Shown here: positions 63,963 through 64,000 of the stretch, in pieces
Layout of the letters: each line of letters opens with the position of its first letter
Position numbering within the stretch: the stretch's first letter is position 1
Assembly: GCF_019131995.1 (NCBI RefSeq)
Contig: NZ_JAHONA010000007.1
Coordinates: 1 to 64,000, forward strand
DNA: 64,000 nucleotides
From: Collinsella aerofaciens
Lineage (GTDB): Bacteria; Actinomycetota; Coriobacteriia; Coriobacteriales; Coriobacteriaceae
Direction: 5' to 3'
Notes under the pieces: model-generated
Databases searched by the model: none
What the model was told of the DNA's origin: nothing
What the model saw: only the letters and a program-made list of their open reading frames with translations
Program-made: the position numbers and the translations under genes

Positions 63963-64000
63963 GGATGCCCACCCCCTGCTCACCCAAGTTATGACGGATA

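Overview
The window looks like chromosomal core DNA of a Gram-positive, GC-rich anaerobe of the Actinobacteria. It most resembles Coriobacteriia, probably Collinsella or a close relative. This is inference from gene content and order: efp-asp23-nusB-xseB-tlyA-nadK-recN, plsX-acpP-rnc-smc-ftsY-ffh, a DUF177/SepIVA-like/coaD/rsmD cluster, a rich PTS, an actinobacterial-style RarA N-terminus and a T-box leader on ileS. Nearly all genes lie on the minus strand. Only three intact genes (rpiR, a GldA-like dehydrogenase, and a DUF134-NifX fusion) and one pseudogene lie on the plus strand. There is no prophage, IS or CRISPR.

Layout. 1-59: tRNA-Glu, cut by the window edge. 187-9619: a sugar PTS region (fructose EIIBCA, HPr, EI, two tandem PfkB kinases) with a divergent RpiR regulator, plus cca. 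9679-16066: recN, nadK, tlyA, xseB, nusB, asp23, efp and pepP. 16199-22875: alaS, ruvX, mltG, yqeG, aroK and a degenerate AroB-like gene. 23027-26183: a translationally coupled stress-type sigma operon (DUF948, degenerate RsbW-like protein, SigB/F-type sigma, AI-2E permease). 26284-32468: rarA, dgt, a small A24 prepilin peptidase, a GT2 glycosyltransferase, rluD and lspA. 32709-35855: ileS with its T-box. 35998-41378: GldA-like dehydrogenase, DUF523, ftsH, a wrecked cobalamin adenosyltransferase pseudogene and a MATE exporter. 41499-44830: trmH-like gene, dfr-thyA, and the DUF134-NifX gene with paired operators. 44951-55587: ffh, ftsY, smc, rnc, acpP, plsX, rpmF, DUF177, SepIVA-like, coaD and rsmD. 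55584-63962: recG, fakA, asp23, two tRNA-Asn, rpoD and dnaG.

How the genes work together. The PTS block would import and phosphorylate fructose (or a related sugar) via EI, HPr and FruA, then phosphorylate the sugar phosphate with a PfkB kinase. The other blocks are house-keeping: translation, rRNA modification, lipid synthesis, chromosome segregation, protein targeting, and replication and repair.

The parts least explained by standard annotation are: (i) several families of intergenic palindromes, including a 41-bp element present twice as exact inverted copies and a 17-bp arm motif used at two loci; (ii) the sigma operon whose RsbW-like protein lacks the kinase motifs; (iii) an AroB-family protein without the zinc-binding histidines; (iv) the DUF134-NifX regulator with a Cys/His-rich tail and two matched operators; (v) the cobO remnant; and (vi) an ileS T-box with a non-canonical antiterminator sequence.
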